Program-made: the position numbers and the translations under genes
The notes under the pieces: model-generated
What the model was told of the DNA's origin: nothing
Database searches by the model: none
The model's input: only the letters and a program-made list of their open reading frames with translations
Assembly (NCBI GenBank): GCA_963555705.1
Contig: OY743170.1
Location: 16,227,596 to 16,291,595 of the forward strand
Reading direction: 5' to 3'
From: Ligustrum vulgare
Lineage: Eukaryota; Streptophyta; Magnoliopsida; Lamiales; Oleaceae
DNA length: 64,000 bases
Shown here: piece by piece, positions 24,281 to 36,633 of the stretch
How the letters are laid out: each line of letters opens with the position of its first letter
Position numbering within the stretch: the first letter of the stretch is position 1

Positions 24281-25054
24281 AAAATATACACGGACTTCAA
24301 ATGCATTTGCTACAAATCAAAGTCATACCTGCCCATAAAAAAGGGTCAAATGTCTTAATCACGTTGGTTAATATTAGTTATCTATCATCGATCAACTCAT
24401 TTTTCATCAACAGTAAGAAGGGTACAAAAATTTGCTTCAAGTTCAAGGTGGAAACAAATTTTACATTTAAAGCCAAATAAATACAATCGATAAGAACAAA
24501 AAACTCAAATTTCTCATCGTTTCTACTAAAGTATCTAAAGATTTCAGTGAAGGGTACAAAAAATTTGCTTCGATGTGGAAAGAAACTTCATATACCCAAA
24601 CCTTTAACCTTGAACCTGGAACACGAAACGACAGCAAAAAATAAAGTTAGAAGATAGGAAATCTGAATACAACAACAAGAAGAAATTAATATATAAATTT
24701 TGCTATTTTAAAAATAAATATTTATTCTATTCTTGAAATTATTTAAAAATTAATCTATCCATTATAGCAATTTGTATATGTTAACATGAGAATGTGACAT
24801 TTAACATGTAAATTTATACTTATGAGACTAACTATTTTTAACATGTTCATTGGAGATGCTCCTAGCCTCTTTCATTTGTTTATTTACAATATCTCCAAGA
24901 TTCTTAAATATTGTACACTTACCCATAACTTATTTTTATTTATTAATAATTTAAATCATTTATAAGCCGTTAAAAAAAAAAAAAGGGAATTCTACTTGTC
25001 TTCAAATAAGGCTTCTATCGATATCGATGTTCAACAATAGTCTAAATTGATTTT
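24281..25054. other. no gene recognised
   Basis: AT-rich, without open frames of note, splice-bounded exons or clear transposon ends. Confidence 0.4.
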
Positions 25055-25185
25055 GTTCTCCTACCAGACGTCTAGCATCATAAGGTGCCAGACACAGACA
25101 CAAGAATGGAGGCCATGTGTTGTGGGCCTCACCCCCATGTATTTAAGTCTGACATTTTATAATGTCAGATGGCTGATAGGAGAAC
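25055..25185. mobile_element. hairpin MITE, 131 bp
   Basis: GTTCTCCTACCAGACGTCTA at the left and GTTCTCCTATCAGCCATCTG as the reverse complement of the right end pair over nearly 40 bp on each side of a GC-richer centre. No convincing target duplication was found, so the superfamily is unassigned. Confidence 0.7.
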
Positions 25186-26902
25186 ATTTCTATAATCTAA
25201 ATATAAACATTCTATCGAAGACTAATAATAAAAAAGGTAAAGCATGGTAAGGACAGATTCCTCGCCTAACAGTCCCTTTAACTAGACAATGCAAGCTTTT
25301 TAGAATAGTGTAATGGTAATATAATCAACACAACCATTAACTAGGTTTGTTTTTAGACAATTAATAGTAAGTCTTCATTTTTTAACGTATTCATTACAAT
25401 TTATAAAAAAATATAATTTTTTAAATTATTTTTTTTAACCACATACATTTCTCCCTCCACTTTTAATATTTTACCTCAAAAATACATATAAACAAATTTA
25501 TAAATGGCTACAGGTTGAAAAAATAAATAAATAACAGAAGTGTAAAAGATGTTTTTTTTTTTTTTTTTTTATATTTGGCCGACTTCATAGTCTCGTGAAC
25601 AGAAGAAATTATAGCACCGATAGGAATGAGTCAGGTCTCATTAAAATTGACAGAGATATAAAGTAACTTTCATTATTCATTGAATAGTTTGAGCCTCTCA
25701 TTCTAAAAAAAAAAATTAATTATCCTGACAAATTACTAAAGTCATGTCCCAGCTTTATTCCGGGCCGGGCCACCTCGTCTAGAACTTTGCCGACAGTATG
25801 GGTATTGCTATCCTGTGTCAAGCGTCATCTTCATCATAGCATCTCCATTGAAAATACATAATTATAATATGTAAATTTATTTTTGCATAATTTTTGTATG
25901 ATCATAATTTCTTTAGGTTAATCTATTTTGAATTTGTATGCGTAAGTACATTTACATATGAACAAACCGATCTAAAGATTTCAAAATTCAATTGACAAAA
26001 ACAAAATATAAAAATGTAGAATTTTCATTTCATCGTAATCTTTGAATCATAAGTTCTCTCTCCTGCATTCCCTTTAAAAAAAAAAAAACAAAAAAAGAAA
26101 CTCAAATTTAATCTACACAATTTCTCAAATCATTTTTTAATCACAATCTCTCTCTAACTTTTAACAAAACATTTTACTAAAAAAAAAAAGTACAAATAAA
26201 TCTCCTCTCCAATTTAAACCTCAGCCGAACACTTTTCTAGAATGACAGCAATTTTTTTGAATGAAGTAGACCCCACAATAAAATGTAAAGTTGTAAAAAC
26301 AAATGTAGATTTCCATCATTTGTAATATTTCAACCGAAATTACATCTCGGGATATCAGCGAATTTGAAAATCTAAAATACTAATTGAAGATGCCTTTATA
26401 GATTTGATGTTGAATATTATAATGGTAAAATAAGAATATAATCTATTGTCACTTTATCATCATGTACGCGTAGAAGATTGGCGTAAACGACAATATTGTT
26501 CATGAATGAATAATATATTATCCAGTTCGTATCCACATTGCAACTATTATTTTAACCTACGAACCCCACCGCTTCCATATTGAAGAGAGCAAGCTATCAT
26601 TATTCAACACTACATAACATTATCTAATGCAACCGACCTCTGAATGAGAATTTCCATGTAAAATAATAAATGGTCGGTCCACATTAAAAATAAAAGGTTA
26701 TAAATAAATTAAATTAGAGACCTAATCCACCAAGAATCCGACAAGTCACAAGATCAGTGAAAAACTCAAAAAAAATAAAAATAAAAATAAAAATGTAAAT
26801 ACGTTACATGACAGAAGATGCAATTAATTTTTTTAAAGAGAAATTGTTCGTAACCATCAAACAAATTCCGATGTCAACTTACAACCCTAAATATATTGTT
26901 TA
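25186..26902. other. no gene recognised; MITE-like debris
   Basis: 25390-25490 and 26090-26240 resemble the arms of the fold-back MULE (CAATTTCTCAAATCATTTTT.. TTTTAATCACA .. ACACATTTTA). Nothing coding was seen. Confidence 0.4.
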
Positions 26903-27127
26903 TGTTATAAAACTATCAAATTCTAAACAAGAATTAGAAAGGAAGAGATGGAGAGAATAGAGAGGAGAATTCTCATTCCATTAGGTGCAAGAAATGTTAC
27001 AAATCAATGCCCTATTTATAGGAATATAAAGTCATTCATACATGATAATTTACAATATAAATTAGGTAGAGATTAGGTAAGAAATTAGGTGAGGAATTAG
27101 GTGAGGATTTATATTTAATTTATAACA
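26903..27127 (-). repeat. left LTR (3' LTR in element sense) of the gene-carrying element
   Basis: TG..CA ended. By eye it differs from the right LTR by about five substitutions and a 12-bp indel (an extra AGGAATTAGGTG-type unit), roughly 2% divergence. CCCTATTTATAGG near 27010-27024 can act as a TATA-like element. Confidence 0.9.
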
Positions 27128-27140
27128 CTCCCCCTTCAAT
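27128..27140 (-). other. polypurine tract
   Basis: On the minus strand TTGAAGGGGGAG lies directly before TGTTATAAA of the LTR. It fixes the element orientation as minus. Confidence 0.8.
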
Positions 27141-27159
27141 GACTTATTGCTCAATTGTC

Positions 27160-27830
27160 TGTCTCGTTAAAACCTTGCTAAGAAAACTCAGTAGGATAAA
27201 ACTTGAGCGAAGGAAAAAGAGTACAGTTGCTCCCCCTGATGTTGGTCATCGTCAATCATTGAGTCTAATGTTCAAGTAGAACAAATCATGTATTGAACTT
27301 TGTAGTTCTGAAGTGTTGAAGTGCTGTCTCGTTAAAACCTTGTTAGAAAAATTCAGTGGGATAAAATATGAACCAAGGAAAAAGAGTACAACCGCTGCCT
27401 CGTTAAAACCTTGTCAGGAAAACCTAGTAGGACAAAATCTGGACGAAGGAAAAAGAGTACAGCATGTTTCTCCCCCTGAAGTGTGCAATTGAGGATTCAT
27501 GAACTTCTCGAACATTGATATCATCTTTCATCTGGAATATAAAAATCTTCTTGTATAGCATTCTTCATAAGATGTTTATAATTTTCTTCATTTGTTGATA
27601 TCATTTCAGTATAACAATGTGTTGCTGAATTATAGCTTGTTGATGGTTATGATAATGCCTCAAAAACCTTGCTAGGAAAATCATGTGGGACAAAACCTCA
27701 GGGAAGGGAAAAAGAGTACATTATTTTCATTAATTTTCATCAATACGCCTCAACTGTTGCCTCATTAAAAACCTTGCTAGGAAAACCCTGTGGGACAAAA
27801 CCTCAGCTAAGGAAAAAAGAGTGCAACGCG
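27160..27830 (-). repeat. five interspersed copies of a roughly 65-bp motif
   Basis: Copies near 27161, 27322, 27393, 27658 and 27752 each run from CTCGTTAAAACCTTG (or CTCATTAAAAACCTTG) through GG(A/G)TAAAA.. to GGAAAAAGAGT. The same motif is common upstream of the polypurine tract in plant Copia elements. Confidence 0.8.
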
Positions 27831-27984
27831 TATTTATTCATTTCATGGAATATCACAAGTATATTGGTGCAATCACGAATCTTTTTATCATATAATTTAT
27901 GATAAGTTTTATAGAAATCGTTCATAACTCATGATGTCATAACATGTTATATTAAGCAATGTTGTACTAATTTATCGATTGCAT

Positions 27985-28170
27985 CTTTCACTTCTGGTGA
28001 ATAATTAAATTTACAATTCACTTCTAGTGAATAATCAAATTTTAGAATTTACTTCTGGTGAATAATCAAATCTAGAATTCACTTCTAGTGAATAATCAAA
28101 TTTTAGAATTCACTTCTGGTGAATGATCAAACATATTCATTTTCATATTCACTTCTAGTGAATAATCAAT
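27985..28170. repeat. tandem array, unit about 30 bp
   Basis: Six or seven copies of CACTTCT(G/A)GTGAATAATCAAA with small spacers. Non-coding. 28171-29164 shows no other recognisable content. Confidence 0.8.
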
Positions 28171-29164
28171 TTCCCAGATGTCATAAATAGTACACTCCAA
28201 TTTCACTTTCAACATATAGTGATACTAATCTGGGTATATTGAATATTTCAATGATTTATACATGTATGTTCTTGCACTTTTTAAACTGCAATTTCTAATT
28301 TGCAGGAGTATAATCAATCATTGAAATATATATCAATTTCGACATATAATCTACAATCATTTCACTTGAAATCCCAACGTACTACGATCAACTGGTACAT
28401 CAAAAAATACTCTCAAAGTACCGAGATGAGAATCATACATTTTGATCTTACTCATTGATATATCAAAGAGCTCAAGCTAGTGATTTAGACTATAGTCTAT
28501 CAACCATATGTCATGCCGTTTTATGAAAAATCTTGCGCGCAACGAGTCGTCTTTTACGACTGTGATATATTTTTCATTTGTACATATAATTACTGGCTTT
28601 ACACATTTAAGCATTTGGACTTCAGGTCCTTGAACAATAATCCCTACATTGGGGTTATATACTTGGCCAAAGTATTATAATTTCATCAACCTCATTTTCA
28701 TAAGAGGGTTGTGAATGTATTCGATTCCATTTCATTTCATCTCAATATAACATATAGAGATCAAGTACATAAATCTCTTATTAACTATGTCTCTTTTACT
28801 CACCAAGAGTATTTAGTCTCAAAAAGGGATCATTTCAATTATTCAAGATACATTTATCTTTGGTATCAATTGTCATTATGCTTCAGGCATAATTACGCTT
28901 CATGCGTGTTTTTCCCATAATGTTCACAAATATTATATTATATCAATCGGCTAAAATGCCGCACATGTCGTCCCTTTAGGGATGTAATTTCAATCATATA
29001 TCTCAGTGCGCTTTGGTGGAGTGTATGCATATCGCACTTTTACAAATCATAAAGCTTCTTGAGCTGATCCCTGTTTGACATAGAATATTGTTGTATGATA
29101 AACAATTTCTGAATAAGTTATTCTCATAGAAAGTAATTTGAAACTTTTGATAATCTAACCGTTT

Positions 29165-29400
29165 ATTATAGAACTTCTGGTTCAATACGGTTTTATTTTA
29201 TTTCTATATATGAATATTTGATTCAATACAATATCGCTAAACTTCTGATTCAATACAATGTATATTTAATTTATGATCTTCTGGTTCATACTATATACAT
29301 ATTTCACTTGTACGTATGAACTTCTGGTTCAACAAGATATTTCACTTGTACATATGTATGAACTTCTGGTTCAATACAGTATTCATTTCTTCAGTACGTA
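29165..29400. repeat. array of AACTTCTGGTTCAATA units
   Basis: At least six irregularly spaced copies of (A/G)AACTTCTGGTTCAATAC. This resembles the CTTCTGG phrase of the arrays at 27985 and 38400, suggesting one origin for the arrays of this element. Confidence 0.7.
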
Positions 29401-29786
29401 TTTCGGTATAGTTCAAATCAGTATACCTTTATTACTTTTAGTATACCGAAAAAATCAGGTACAATATCCAAGGAAATATCTCATGATCTCAATCTTGTCG
29501 CCAAATCTTCCCTTATATCGAAAAAAGTAATGGCACATTATCTCATTGTTCCCACATTTTCAATAATTTATTCCATTATTTCTTGATGGAATTGATATCA
29601 CTGACACGCGGAGCCACCACTCCTTTACGCGTTGAATAATGCATTTAAATAGATTATTTGGGAAGAAGGCTAGATCCATCAAAAATTGATATCATACTTT
29701 CAAATATTCGCAAATATTATTCCAATCTTCCAGTAAATGATTTGAGAAAAATTTATCGAATTAGGCTCTAAAGATTGAGGTTGCTG

Positions 29787-30230
29787 ATGGATCATGGAAT
29801 CCCAGAAGATATTCGCTGGTTGATCGAAGCAAACGTTCGATTAGCTGGTGAATTACCAGATTCATTTTCTAAGCACAAGCCTGGCTTATGTAAGAGTACT
29901 TTTTCAAAGAAGCGAAGAGCAAAAAGATTAAATAGTTGCTACAAATGTACTCGATGGACATGTGATACCCGTTGTAAATCAATAGGATATCCATCCATAA
30001 ATCGAGATGATAAGATAGACTTCATTAAGGGTGGATTGAGTAAGGAGTCATTGGATGATATCCGATTGTCTCTTGAGACGCACCCTAGTGGGTATGTACA
30101 GCGTGAGCTACTATTTTTATGGGCTAAATTTATCAGCGATAAAAAGCGTTATAATCTCAAAAATATAATAGCAAAAGATCCTGTTTGCCAGGCTGTTATA
30201 AACAATGATGTTTTGGCTATTCAGTATTGA
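29787..30230 (+). CDS. cysteine-rich basic ORF carried by the LTR element; viral nucleic-acid-binding-protein-like
   Basis: About 147 residues from the ATG at 29787 (the frame is open from 29772). The order is a short helical start with IPEDIRWLIEANVRLAGELP (about residues 5-24), a strongly basic patch FSKKRRAKR (about 40-48), and a compact cysteine cluster CYKCTRWTCDTRC (C-x2-C-x4-C-x3-C). Then comes GYPSINRDDKIDFIKGG, and a less basic tail of about 70 residues containing VQRELLFLWAKFI. Arginine-rich patch, zinc-finger-like cysteines and a following FI.GG segment are the architecture of the small 3'-proximal nucleic-acid-binding proteins of carlaviruses and related Betaflexiviridae, some of which suppress RNA silencing. 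The cysteine spacing differs from the usual one, and I cannot confirm homology. It is antisense to its LTR element and about 260 bp upstream of the LOG ORF, in the same direction. The alternative is an unknown plant zinc-ribbon protein. No stop interrupts it. Confidence 0.55.
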   Translation: MDHGIPEDIRWLIEANVRLAGELPDSFSKHKPGLCKSTFSKKRRAKRLNSCYKCTRWTCDTRCKSIGYPSINRDDKIDFIKGGLSKESLDDIRLSLETHPSGYVQRELLFLWAKFISDKKRYNLKNIIAKDPVCQAVINNDVLAIQY

Positions 30231-30586
30231 TACAAGGTAAATCATTTGATATATATGTACATATAAAATATTTTTCTGTTTCCTTTCACGAGTTTTGATA
30301 AAGTCTGGTTAAATATATTAAATCACCGAAAGGTGAGTAGGGTGATTTAGTCAAAAGTAAATCTTCACTTTTTCAAAATACGAGTAGTAAATAGTGAAGT
30401 TTTTCAAGTTTAAAAAACCAATGATTTTCACAGTTTCATGCATCCCAAAATATCATTTTCTCATAAGTTTTTCCTTCCTTATTCTTTCAAAGATGGAAGG
30501 ACCAAAACTTCGACAGATCAAAACTATCTGTGTATTTTGTGGATCAAAAGTAGGAAAAGGTTTTGGGTATCTAGAAGCAGCCGTGA

Positions 30587-31464
30587 TGATGCAAACCACG
30601 TAGCAATTGTAGCTACGCAACCCACAAAATATTGAAATCGACCCAAGAACGCCAAGAACCACGATTTATGGATCCAATTAAAATTAATTGAACCAAGTAA
30701 CCAATACAATCACTGGGATATATTGACCTCTTGATCACAAACAATAATAATTCTCACCGAGATTTGAACAAACAAGATTAACTCGCAAGTTCGGATTTTA
30801 TTCAATAAAGAATAAAGGTTGTGAAAGCAAATAGCCTCTCAATTAATATTATCAAAGTTGTCTGTGAATAATGAAAATTACATCCCTATATATAGGGTCA
30901 AAACTAGGTTAAAGAGTTCTAATTAAATAAGGAAACAACTACCTAAAAATAAGGAAATAAAAATAACCTAAAATTCCGCGTATACATGTTTACGGCCGTG
31001 ACTACTTTCCTTACGGCCGTAAACTTGTTTCTGACTCACTCTTACGGCCGTGACATATGACTTACGGCCGTAAGTCCAAAACGTCCAAACTTCAATTTTT
31101 AAGCAGCAACTCCATTACGGCCGTGATATAATCTTTACGGCCGTAAACTGCAATTTCTTCAAAATTCCGTTTTAAGCAGAAGGTTGATTACGGCCGTGAG
31201 GATTTTTGAATTACGGCCGTAATTCTCGAATTTTGGCAATCTTCTTCGACGGCTTGGATGAGGTTGATCCACTCGTCGTTTTGGCTCGGCCCCAACATGA
31301 AACTTGCTTCTTTCGATGACACGAACATTGTTTTGGCCATTGTTTCTTGAACTAACTTGTCCATTGCTTCCTTGGCCCTCTTTGCTTGCAATCGAGTCAT
31401 CGGTCCTCCTTTGATCTTCAACGGATCTTTGTGCGGGCTTGTATCCGTGGTCTGGATCACATCA
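30587..31464 (-). repeat. 3' LTR of the CRM-like element
   Basis: 878 bp, starting TGATGCAAACC and ending CACATCA on the plus strand. It contains the last roughly 90 codons of the polyprotein and, at 30990-31220, the TTACGGCCGT(A/G)A palindrome array. Confidence 0.95.
30990..31220. repeat. array of eight TTACGGCCGT(G/A)A palindromes
   Basis: Four pairs, each a TTACGGCCGTGA followed about 20 bp later by TTACGGCCGTAA, spaced about 50-75 bp apart. The palindrome near 31188 supplies the last three codons and the stop of the polyprotein (TCA CGG CCG TAA on the minus strand). The same array occurs in the other LTR at about 37037-37267 and, in diverged form, in the solo LTR at 57515-57715. Confidence 0.9.
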
Positions 31465-34400
31465 TCCCCTCCCTCTTCGAAAGGATTCGACCTCGAATCT
31501 GTACCTGCATCAAACAGAGATAGATCAGAAACATTAAATGAAGCCGAAACATTATACTCACCAGGAAGGTCTAATTTATAGGCATTGTTGTTGATCCTTT
31601 CAATCACTTGGAACGGACCATCCCCTCGCGGTTGTAACTTTGACTTGCGTTGTTCTGGAAACCGTTCCTTCCTCAAATGTAACCAAACCCAATCACCAGG
31701 TTCAAAAATGATGTCCTTTCTTCCTTTGTTAGCCTGCGAAGCATAATGTTCATTTTTCTTTTCAATCACCAACCTCACCTTGTCGTGGAGTGCTTTAACC
31801 ATCTCAGCTTTTTTCTTGCCATCTAAACTACTACGTTCATTCACAGGTAAAGGAATTAAATCCAATGGTGTTAGCGGATTAAAACCATAAACAATTTCAA
31901 ATGGTGAACACGAAGTAGTAGAATGTATAGCCCTATTATATGCAAATTCAATAAATGGCAAACACTCTTCCCAATTTGTCAAATTTTTATTGATTATGGT
32001 GCGCAATAATTGAATCATTGTCCTATTTACTACCTCGGTCTGTCCATCGGTCTGTGGGTGACAAGTTGTAGAAAAAAGCAATTTTGTTCCTAATTTATTC
32101 CACAAGACTCTCCAAAAATGACTAAGGAATTTAACATCCCTATCCGAGACAATACTTTTAGGCACTCCATGTAAGCGCACGACTTCCCTAAAGAAAATTT
32201 CAGCTATGTTTGTAGCATCGTCAGTTTTGTGGCATGGTATGAAATGTGCCATTTTACTAAAGCGATCTACTACCACAAAAATCGAATCTCGACCCTTCTT
32301 AGTCCTAGGCAATCCCAAAACAAAATCCATAGAGATATCGACCCAAGGTTCACTAGGGACGGGTAAAGGCATATATAATCCATGGGGTTTAATCCTAGAT
32401 TTAGCCTTTTTACAAGTAATGCATCTATTACAAACCCGAACCACATCAATTTTTATTTTAGGCCAATAGAAATGTTCACTTAGGATTTCAATGGTCTTTT
32501 TAACCCCAAAATGACCCATTAAACCTCCACTATGGGCCTCTCTCACAAGTAACTCCCTCATTGAACACCTAGGGACACACAATTTATTTTCTCGAAATAA
32601 ATAATCATCATGTTTAAAGAACCTATCCACAACCCCTTTACCAAAAGACTCATAAATATTAGAAAAGTCCAGGTCATTAGCATACATGTCCTTAATGTAT
32701 TCAAATCCAAGCAATTTCGAATGCAAAGAATTTAAAAGAACATACCTTCGAGACAATGCGTCAGCCACCACATTTTCCTTACCTTGTTTGTACCGGATGA
32801 TATAGGGAAATGTTTCGATGAACTCTACCCACCTTGCATGTCTCTTACTCAGTTTAGCTTGACCCCTCAAATGCTTCAAGGACTCATGATCGGTGTGTAT
32901 CACGAACTCCCGTGGCCACAAGTAATGTTGCCATGTTTCCAAAGCGCGCACAAGTGAGTATAACTCCTTGTCATATGTGGGATAATTAAGTGCAGCCCCT
33001 TTTAGTTTTTCACTAAAATAGGCGATTGGCCTTTGATCCTGCATTAAAACAGCTCCAATGCCTAGCCCTGAGGCATCACATTCAATCTCAAAAGCCTTGT
33101 CAAAGTTAGGAAGTGATAAAACCGGTGCTTTACACAACATATTTTTGATTGTTTCAAATGCATGCTCCTGTTCTACTCCCCACTTAAATCCTACACTTTT
33201 TTTGACAATTTCTGTGAGTGGTGTGGCAATCGTGCTAAAATTTTTAACAAAGCGCCTATAAAAACTAGCCAAGCCATGAAAACTCCTAACCTCAGTTATG
33301 CTTTTAGGTGTTGGCCACTCTTTAATAGCTTTGATTTTCTCTTCATCTACTTCTATCCCTCTAGCACTAACCACATAACCAAGAAATACAACTTTTTCCA
33401 TGCAAAAATCACACTTTTTAAAGTTAGCAAAAAGTTGCTCTTGTCTTAAAACCACAAGCACACACCTAACATGCTCCACATGCTCATTCAAAGTTTTACT
33501 ATATATCAAGATATCATCGAAGTAAACTACAACGAATTTACCTATAAATGCACGTAAAACATGATTCATTAAACGCATAAATGTGCTAGGTGCATTAGTA
33601 AGTCCAAAAGGCATTACTAACCATTCATACAAGCCATACTTAGTTTTAAAAGCAGTTTTCCACTCATCTCCTTCTTTCATTCGAATTTGATGATAACCAC
33701 TCTTAAGGTCAATTTTACTAAATATGCTAGAGCCATGCAATTCATCCAACATATCATCTAACCTAGGAATAGGATGACGATACTTTACCGTTATGTTGTT
33801 GATGGCCCTACAATCAACACACATCCTCCACGTTCCGTCCTTCTTCGGCACAAGTAACACGGGTACGACACATGGGCTCATGCTCTCCCTTATGTACCCC
33901 TTACTCATTAATTCCTCAACTTGCTTTTGAAGCTCCTTCGTCTCCTCGGGATTGCTCCTATAAGCTGGACGGTTTGGAATGACTGCTCCAGGTATAAAAT
34001 CAATTTGATACTCAATACCACGAATGGGTGGCAACCCACTAGGTATATCCTCCGGAAATACATCGTCAAATTCCTGCAATAAAGAAATAGCCAAACTAGG
34101 GAGGGATTTGTTAGTTTCATCAAAGGCAAGGAATGAATCCTTGTACAATAAAAGGACCATTGGTCGTTTTTCCATAAATGTTTTCTTGACTTCACTCCTT
34201 TTTGCGTAGAAACTCATTTTTCTTTCTTTTCTGGCGCTCTTTGCTCCCTCTCCTTTTTCTGAGGTATGTACCCCAACACTCTTTTTTTCTCTCGCCTCTC
34301 CTTTTTCTGGAGTCGTGGCTCCAACTCTCTTTTCCTCTCCTTTTTCTGAGGTCGTGGCCTCAACTCTCTTTCTCTCATTTTCCTTTACTCTTTTTTCTTC

Positions 34401-36059
34401 ATCATTTTTCAGTTTTATTTGATCTTCATACACTTGTGACGGTGTCAATGGTGCAAGTGTAATGGTTTTTCCCCCTTTGGTAAAGCTATACCTATTTTTA
34501 TACCCATCATGCGTGACCTTCCTATCATACTGCCAAGGTCTACCCAACAAAATGTGCCCGGCATGCATAGGTACCACATCACACATAACTTCATCCACAT
34601 AGCTACCAATAGAAAAATTCACCAACACCCTCCTATTCACCTTAATTTCTCCACTATCATTTAACCATTGAAGCCTATAAGGTTTAGGATGTTTTAACAA
34701 AGGTAATCCTAATTTTTCAACAAGTATAGTACTAGCGACGTTAGTGCAACTACCGCCATCAATAATCATACTACATACCTTGTTATTAATGCGACATCGA
34801 GTATGAAATATGTTCTCCCGTTGTTGTTCCAAATCATCCGTGTGGATTTGGGCACTAAGAGCTCGCCTTGCCACTATTAACTCGCCATGCTCCCCGGATA
34901 ACACATCTTCATCCTCACATATTTCCTCCAACGCTGGCATATCGCTATAATCCTCTTCCTCACTATCACTCTCCATAGTTCCATCCTTTCGCAAAAGCAC
35001 CACTCGCCTATTAGGACATTGAGACGCCACATGTCCTCTCCCCAAACATTTGAAGCATTGAATGTCTCTACTCCTAGATGGTTGAGGTTCCCCTTTAGGT
35101 ACAAATTTATTAGCTTGTTCCTCCTTCCCTTTTGGTGCCTCAAACTTCCCTTTTGATGCTTCAAACTTTCCTTTAGAAACAGTCCCTTCTCCTTTACCTT
35201 CCCACTTCGGCTTCCAAGAAGAAATAGTACCCGATTGATACCTTGCTGTCCCCTTCTTCTTCAATTGCTTCTCAACCTTTATAGCCATGTGCAACATATC
35301 CTCCATCTCCAAGTAATGTTGTAGTTCAACCACATTAGCTATATCCTTATTCATCCCATTCAAAAACCGAGCCATCGTAGCCTCCCTATCCTCTTCTACA
35401 TTAGCTCTAATCATCAACAACTCCATCTCCTTGTGATAATCCTCCACACTCTTTGATCCTTGGTATAGACTTTGTAATTTTTGATGAAGCTCCCGATGGT
35501 AATGACTAGGAACGAACCTCTTTCTCATGATAGCCTTTAATTCATCCCAAGTACTAACGGGTCTCTCGCGATTCCTTCTCCTAGAAGTCACCAATTGATC
35601 CCACCAAGTAATAGCGTAATCGGAGAATTCAAGTACAGCTACTTTAACCTTTTTCTCTTCCGAATAAGTGTAGCAATTAAAAATTAATTCCATCTTCTTC
35701 TCCCATTCTAAGTATGCTTCCGGATCACTCCTTCCTTTGAATGACGGAATTGTCATCTTGATGTTGTTCATACTACCATCCATTCTATCGCCACCAAGAT
35801 CTCTATCCCTTCTTCCATGCCTAACTACTCTATTCACAATTGCCCCATCGTCAAAATCACTACCTTCTTCACTCTCATCGACCCCCTCTACTCTACGACC
35901 TTGCCCACCTTGCCTACGGACATTAGGCACTTCCCGAGGTTGTTCAAGCCTTTCTAACCTACCTAACACATCCCCAAACAACCGCTCAAAACGTTGTACC
36001 ATCTCTTCCGTCATGTTGGCTCGATCGTTGTTTTTTGCAGTAGAAGATTGTTCAGACAT
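31188..36059 (-). CDS. Gypsy gag-pol polyprotein, complete
   Basis: About 1,623 residues from MSEQSST (nine codons further upstream are open). Approximate positions: gag domain 110-275; CCHC knuckle [14 protein letters not shown] near 342; aspartic protease with [12 protein letters not shown] near 440 (DGG in place of DSG, as in several Gypsy lineages); reverse transcriptase 690-870 with [11 protein letters not shown] near 854; RNase H 990-1110 with [13 protein letters not shown] and TDHESLKHL; integrase HHCC zinc finger near 1188-1220; catalytic D near 1253 (MDFVLGLP), D near 1313 (SDRDVKF) and E near 1351 (GQTEVV). No chromodomain is visible after the integrase. Instead a basic tail ([19 protein letters not shown]) continues about 90 codons into the 3' LTR. 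A pol frame running into the 3' LTR is a known trait of CRM-clade chromoviruses. No stop or frameshift was found, so the element may be able to move. Confidence 0.95.
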   Translation of the reverse strand: MSEQSSTAKNNDRANMTEEMVQRFERLFGDVLGRLERLEQPREVPNVRRQGGQGRRVEGVDESEEGSDFDDGAIVNRVVRHGRRDRDLGGDRMDGSMNNIKMTIPSFKGRSDPEAYLEWEKKMELIFNCYTYSEEKKVKVAVLEFSDYAITWWDQLVTSRRRNRERPVSTWDELKAIMRKRFVPSHYHRELHQKLQSLYQGSKSVEDYHKEMELLMIRANVEEDREATMARFLNGMNKDIANVVELQHYLEMEDMLHMAIKVEKQLKKKGTARYQSGTISSWKPKWEGKGEGTVSKGKFEASKGKFEAPKGKEEQANKFVPKGEPQPSRSRDIQCFKCLGRGHVASQCPNRRVVLLRKDGTMESDSEEEDYSDMPALEEICEDEDVLSGEHGELIVARRALSAQIHTDDLEQQRENIFHTRCRINNKVCSMIIDGGSCTNVASTILVEKLGLPLLKHPKPYRLQWLNDSGEIKVNRRVLVNFSIGSYVDEVMCDVVPMHAGHILLGRPWQYDRKVTHDGYKNRYSFTKGGKTITLAPLTPSQVYEDQIKLKNDEEKRVKENERKRVEATTSEKGEEKRVGATTPEKGEAREKKSVGVHTSEKGEGAKSARKERKMSFYAKRSEVKKTFMEKRPMVLLLYKDSFLAFDETNKSLPSLAISLLQEFDDVFPEDIPSGLPPIRGIEYQIDFIPGAVIPNRPAYRSNPEETKELQKQVEELMSKGYIRESMSPCVVPVLLVPKKDGTWRMCVDCRAINNITVKYRHPIPRLDDMLDELHGSSIFSKIDLKSGYHQIRMKEGDEWKTAFKTKYGLYEWLVMPFGLTNAPSTFMRLMNHVLRAFIGKFVVVYFDDILIYSKTLNEHVEHVRCVLVVLRQEQLFANFKKCDFCMEKVVFLGYVVSARGIEVDEEKIKAIKEWPTPKSITEVRSFHGLASFYRRFVKNFSTIATPLTEIVKKSVGFKWGVEQEHAFETIKNMLCKAPVLSLPNFDKAFEIECDASGLGIGAVLMQDQRPIAYFSEKLKGAALNYPTYDKELYSLVRALETWQHYLWPREFVIHTDHESLKHLRGQAKLSKRHARWVEFIETFPYIIRYKQGKENVVADALSRRYVLLNSLHSKLLGFEYIKDMYANDLDFSNIYESFGKGVVDRFFKHDDYLFRENKLCVPRCSMRELLVREAHSGGLMGHFGVKKTIEILSEHFYWPKIKIDVVRVCNRCITCKKAKSRIKPHGLYMPLPVPSEPWVDISMDFVLGLPRTKKGRDSIFVVVDRFSKMAHFIPCHKTDDATNIAEIFFREVVRLHGVPKSIVSDRDVKFLSHFWRVLWNKLGTKLLFSTTCHPQTDGQTEVVNRTMIQLLRTIINKNLTNWEECLPFIEFAYNRAIHSTTSCSPFEIVYGFNPLTPLDLIPLPVNERSSLDGKKKAEMVKALHDKVRLVIEKKNEHYASQANKGRKDIIFEPGDWVWLHLRKERFPEQRKSKLQPRGDGPFQVIERINNNAYKLDLPGEYNVSASFNVSDLSLFDAGTDSRSNPFEEGGDDVIQTTDTSPHKDPLKIKGGPMTRLQAKRAKEAMDKLVQETMAKTMFVSSKEASFMLGPSQNDEWINLIQAVEEDCQNSRITAVIQKSSRP
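31465..31475 (-). other. polypurine tract of the CRM-like element
   Basis: GAGGGAGGGGA on the minus strand directly before the 3' LTR (TGATGTGATCC). It lies inside the pol coding region because the frame continues into the LTR. Confidence 0.85.
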
Positions 36060-36619
36060 CCTAACACTAATGATTATATGCCTCACGTGTATTTCGCTCG
36101 TGTATCACTCAAATTAGGCTTTTACCCTCTATTGATCTCACCTCTCTGCCTTTTTCCACTCAATAGCTTTCACCCCGATTGCTTCAAAGAACGAATCCGA
36201 ACTCAAACAAGTTTAAACTCGATTGCTTCAAATCGAATATAAGTGAGAAGTAATGAATTTGTTGGAAAACTCAAAGAAGACCTTTAGAGAATTAAATTTG
36301 ACTTTATATAGAACTTGACACTTTTTATGGAAACTAGGATTGTTTCAAGAAAATAATTCTTGAAATCAAATATCAAATATTTTAATTGAACTGAGAATTT
36401 TCGTTTTTTTTTTTTTTTTTTTTTTTTTTGAAAATTCAACTACGAGAAAGACGCAACAAATGAAATTTAATTTGGATAACAAACGAAGGAAATAACGACT
36501 ATTGAATTTTTTGTGACACTTTTCTGGATTAAAGACTCAAAGCTGGAAGAACACGAAGAACAAGAATAAGAAACTCAAGAAAACAAAAACAAGATATAAC
36601 CTTGATTTTTGGAGCCTAA

Positions 36620-36631
36620 GCTCTGATACCA
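36620..36631 (-). other. primer-binding site, initiator tRNA-Met
   Basis: TGGTATCAGAGC on the minus strand, two bases inside the 5' LTR boundary at 36634. Confidence 0.95.
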
Positions 36632-36633
36632 GA

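Noticed and set aside
27985..28170. Regularly spaced repeats that might suggest a CRISPR array
   Set aside because: Spacers are short, similar to each other and AT-rich, the organism is a plant, and no cas gene is present; it is a tandem repeat inside an LTR element.
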